A stretch of DNA of 64,000 bases from positions 2,604,001-2,668,000 of the forward strand of contig NZ_CP034463.1 of assembly GCF_003955715.1 (NCBI RefSeq). Reading direction: 5' to 3'. The notes under the pieces are model-generated. The model saw only the letters and a program-made list of their open reading frames with translations, ran no database searches and had not been told where the DNA came from. Positions 63,416 through 64,000 of the stretch are shown here, piece by piece. The number at the start of each line of letters is the position of its first letter. Position 1 is the stretch's first letter. The translations under genes and the position numbers were made by a program. This stretch comes from Streptomyces aquilus. GTDB taxonomy: Bacteria > Actinomycetota > Actinomycetes > Streptomycetales > Streptomycetaceae.

Positions 63416-64000
63416 ATGGAAAACTTCTCGCTGATCCTCGCGATTGTGGTGGTAACCGCACTCGCGTTCGATTTCACGAACGGTTTTCACGACACCGCCA
63501 ACGCGATGGCCACGACCATCTCGACCGGTGCGCTCAAGCCCAAGGTCGCGGTGGCCATGTCCGCCGCGCTCAACCTTGTGGGCGCCTTCCTCTCCGTGGA
63601 GGTCGCCAACACGATCTCCAAGGGTCTCGTCGACGAGAGCGGCATACGTCCAGAGGTGATCTTCGCGGCCCTGGTGGGCGCGATCCTCTGGAACCTGCTG
63701 ACCTGGCTGGTCGGACTCCCCTCCAGCTCCTCGCACGCCCTCATGGGCGGTCTGATAGGCGCCACCATCGCTTCGGCGGGCACGGGCGCGGTCCACGGTG
63801 ACGTCCTGGTCACCAAGGTCCTGATCCCGGCGATCGCGGCCCCGCTGGTCGCGGGCATCGCGGCCATGCTGGCCACGCGGCTCTCCTACTCCCTCGGCAA
63901 GAAGGCGGACGGCAAGTCGGCCGCCAAGGGCTTCCGCGCGGGCCAGATCGCCTCGGCCGGCCTGGTGTCCCTCGCCCACGGCACGAACGACGCGCAGAAG
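63416..64000 (+). CDS. pitH2: Low-affinity inorganic phosphate transporter, PiT family (partial)
   Basis: The first 195 codons of a PiT transporter run to the window edge. It starts MENFSLILAIVVVTALAFDFTNGFHDTANAMA, with the PiT signature FTNGFHDTAN in the first span, then GAILWNLLTWLVGLPSSSSHALMGGLIGATI and a second signature copy starting SLAHGTNDAQK at the edge. It moves phosphate with a cation. From synteny it would match S. coelicolor pitH2 (SCO1845), which is reported as phosphate-regulated. A candidate PHO box lies upstream. Confidence 0.92.
   Translation, partial: MENFSLILAIVVVTALAFDFTNGFHDTANAMATTISTGALKPKVAVAMSAALNLVGAFLSVEVANTISKGLVDESGIRPEVIFAALVGAILWNLLTWLVGLPSSSSHALMGGLIGATIASAGTGAVHGDVLVTKVLIPAIAAPLVAGIAAMLATRLSYSLGKKADGKSAAKGFRAGQIASAGLVSLAHGTNDAQK

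Noticed and set aside
1..64000. CRISPR arrays, insertion sequences, prophage genes, rRNAs and tRNAs
   Set aside because: I looked for spaced palindromic repeats, transposase or integrase motifs and cloverleaf signals and found none. The tandem repeats present are directly adjacent, without unique spacers.

Overview
The window is a high-GC actinobacterial chromosome segment, almost certainly from a Streptomyces. The signs are chaplin genes, a Gbn-type small DNA-binding protein, a 38-residue SGM_5486-type microprotein, GTG/TTG starts with GGAGG-like ribosome binding sites, very strong G/C preference at third codon positions, and many four-base ATGA/GTGA gene overlaps. From memory, the gene order runs parallel to the Streptomyces coelicolor core region from chpE (SCO1800) to pitH2 (SCO1845), with some differences. 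There are no transposases, prophage genes, CRISPR arrays, rRNAs or recognisable tRNAs.

Regions. 1-6.3 kb: the end of an unknown gene, two cysteine-free chaplins, a two-component system, an SDR coupled to a QueA-family protein, and a secreted lytic transglycosylase. 6.3-13.6 kb: an FHA-ABC exporter (Rv1747-like), a large membrane protein with a repetitive tail, serB and a SixA phosphatase. 13.7-18.4 kb: two membrane microproteins, an MFS transporter divergent from a FadR-type regulator, a secreted four-cysteine protein, and fabG-fabI. 18.7-27.6 kb: tldD-tldE, tyrS, small membrane and zinc proteins, moaA, and an acetate symporter with its DUF485 partner. 27.8-37.6 kb: two tandem subtilisins, a CoA-transferase, CopD, an alcohol dehydrogenase, a fatty-acid-hydroxylase/YhhN pair and a VIT-family transporter. 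37.6-42.5 kb: a catabolic-looking operon (acetoacetate decarboxylase-like protein, SDR, two amidohydrolases) divergent from a TetR regulator across a perfect 17-bp palindrome. 42.7-50.5 kb: a 942-residue RING-finger/TerD-like protein, a DEDDh-BRCT exonuclease, a zinc protein, SURF1, a GH15 enzyme and an atypical SDR. 50.6-53.6 kb: a five-gene Asp23/AmaP envelope island with a divergent sixth member. 53.8-64 kb: an enoyl-CoA hydratase, gbn, an ABC-F protein, a zinc metallopeptidase, a VOC protein, a hydrolase, a class II aldolase, a GH25 lysozyme and the start of a PiT phosphate transporter behind a candidate PHO box.

The most unusual items are the bacterial C3HC4 RING finger joined to a TerD-like domain and the Asp23/AmaP island. 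Short tandem repeats also begin inside the last codons of several genes and carry the stop codon with them, the 12-mer palindrome CACGCGCGCGTG occurs nine times, and GATC sites cluster beside gbn. Function calls rest on reading the protein sequences; no database search was possible.
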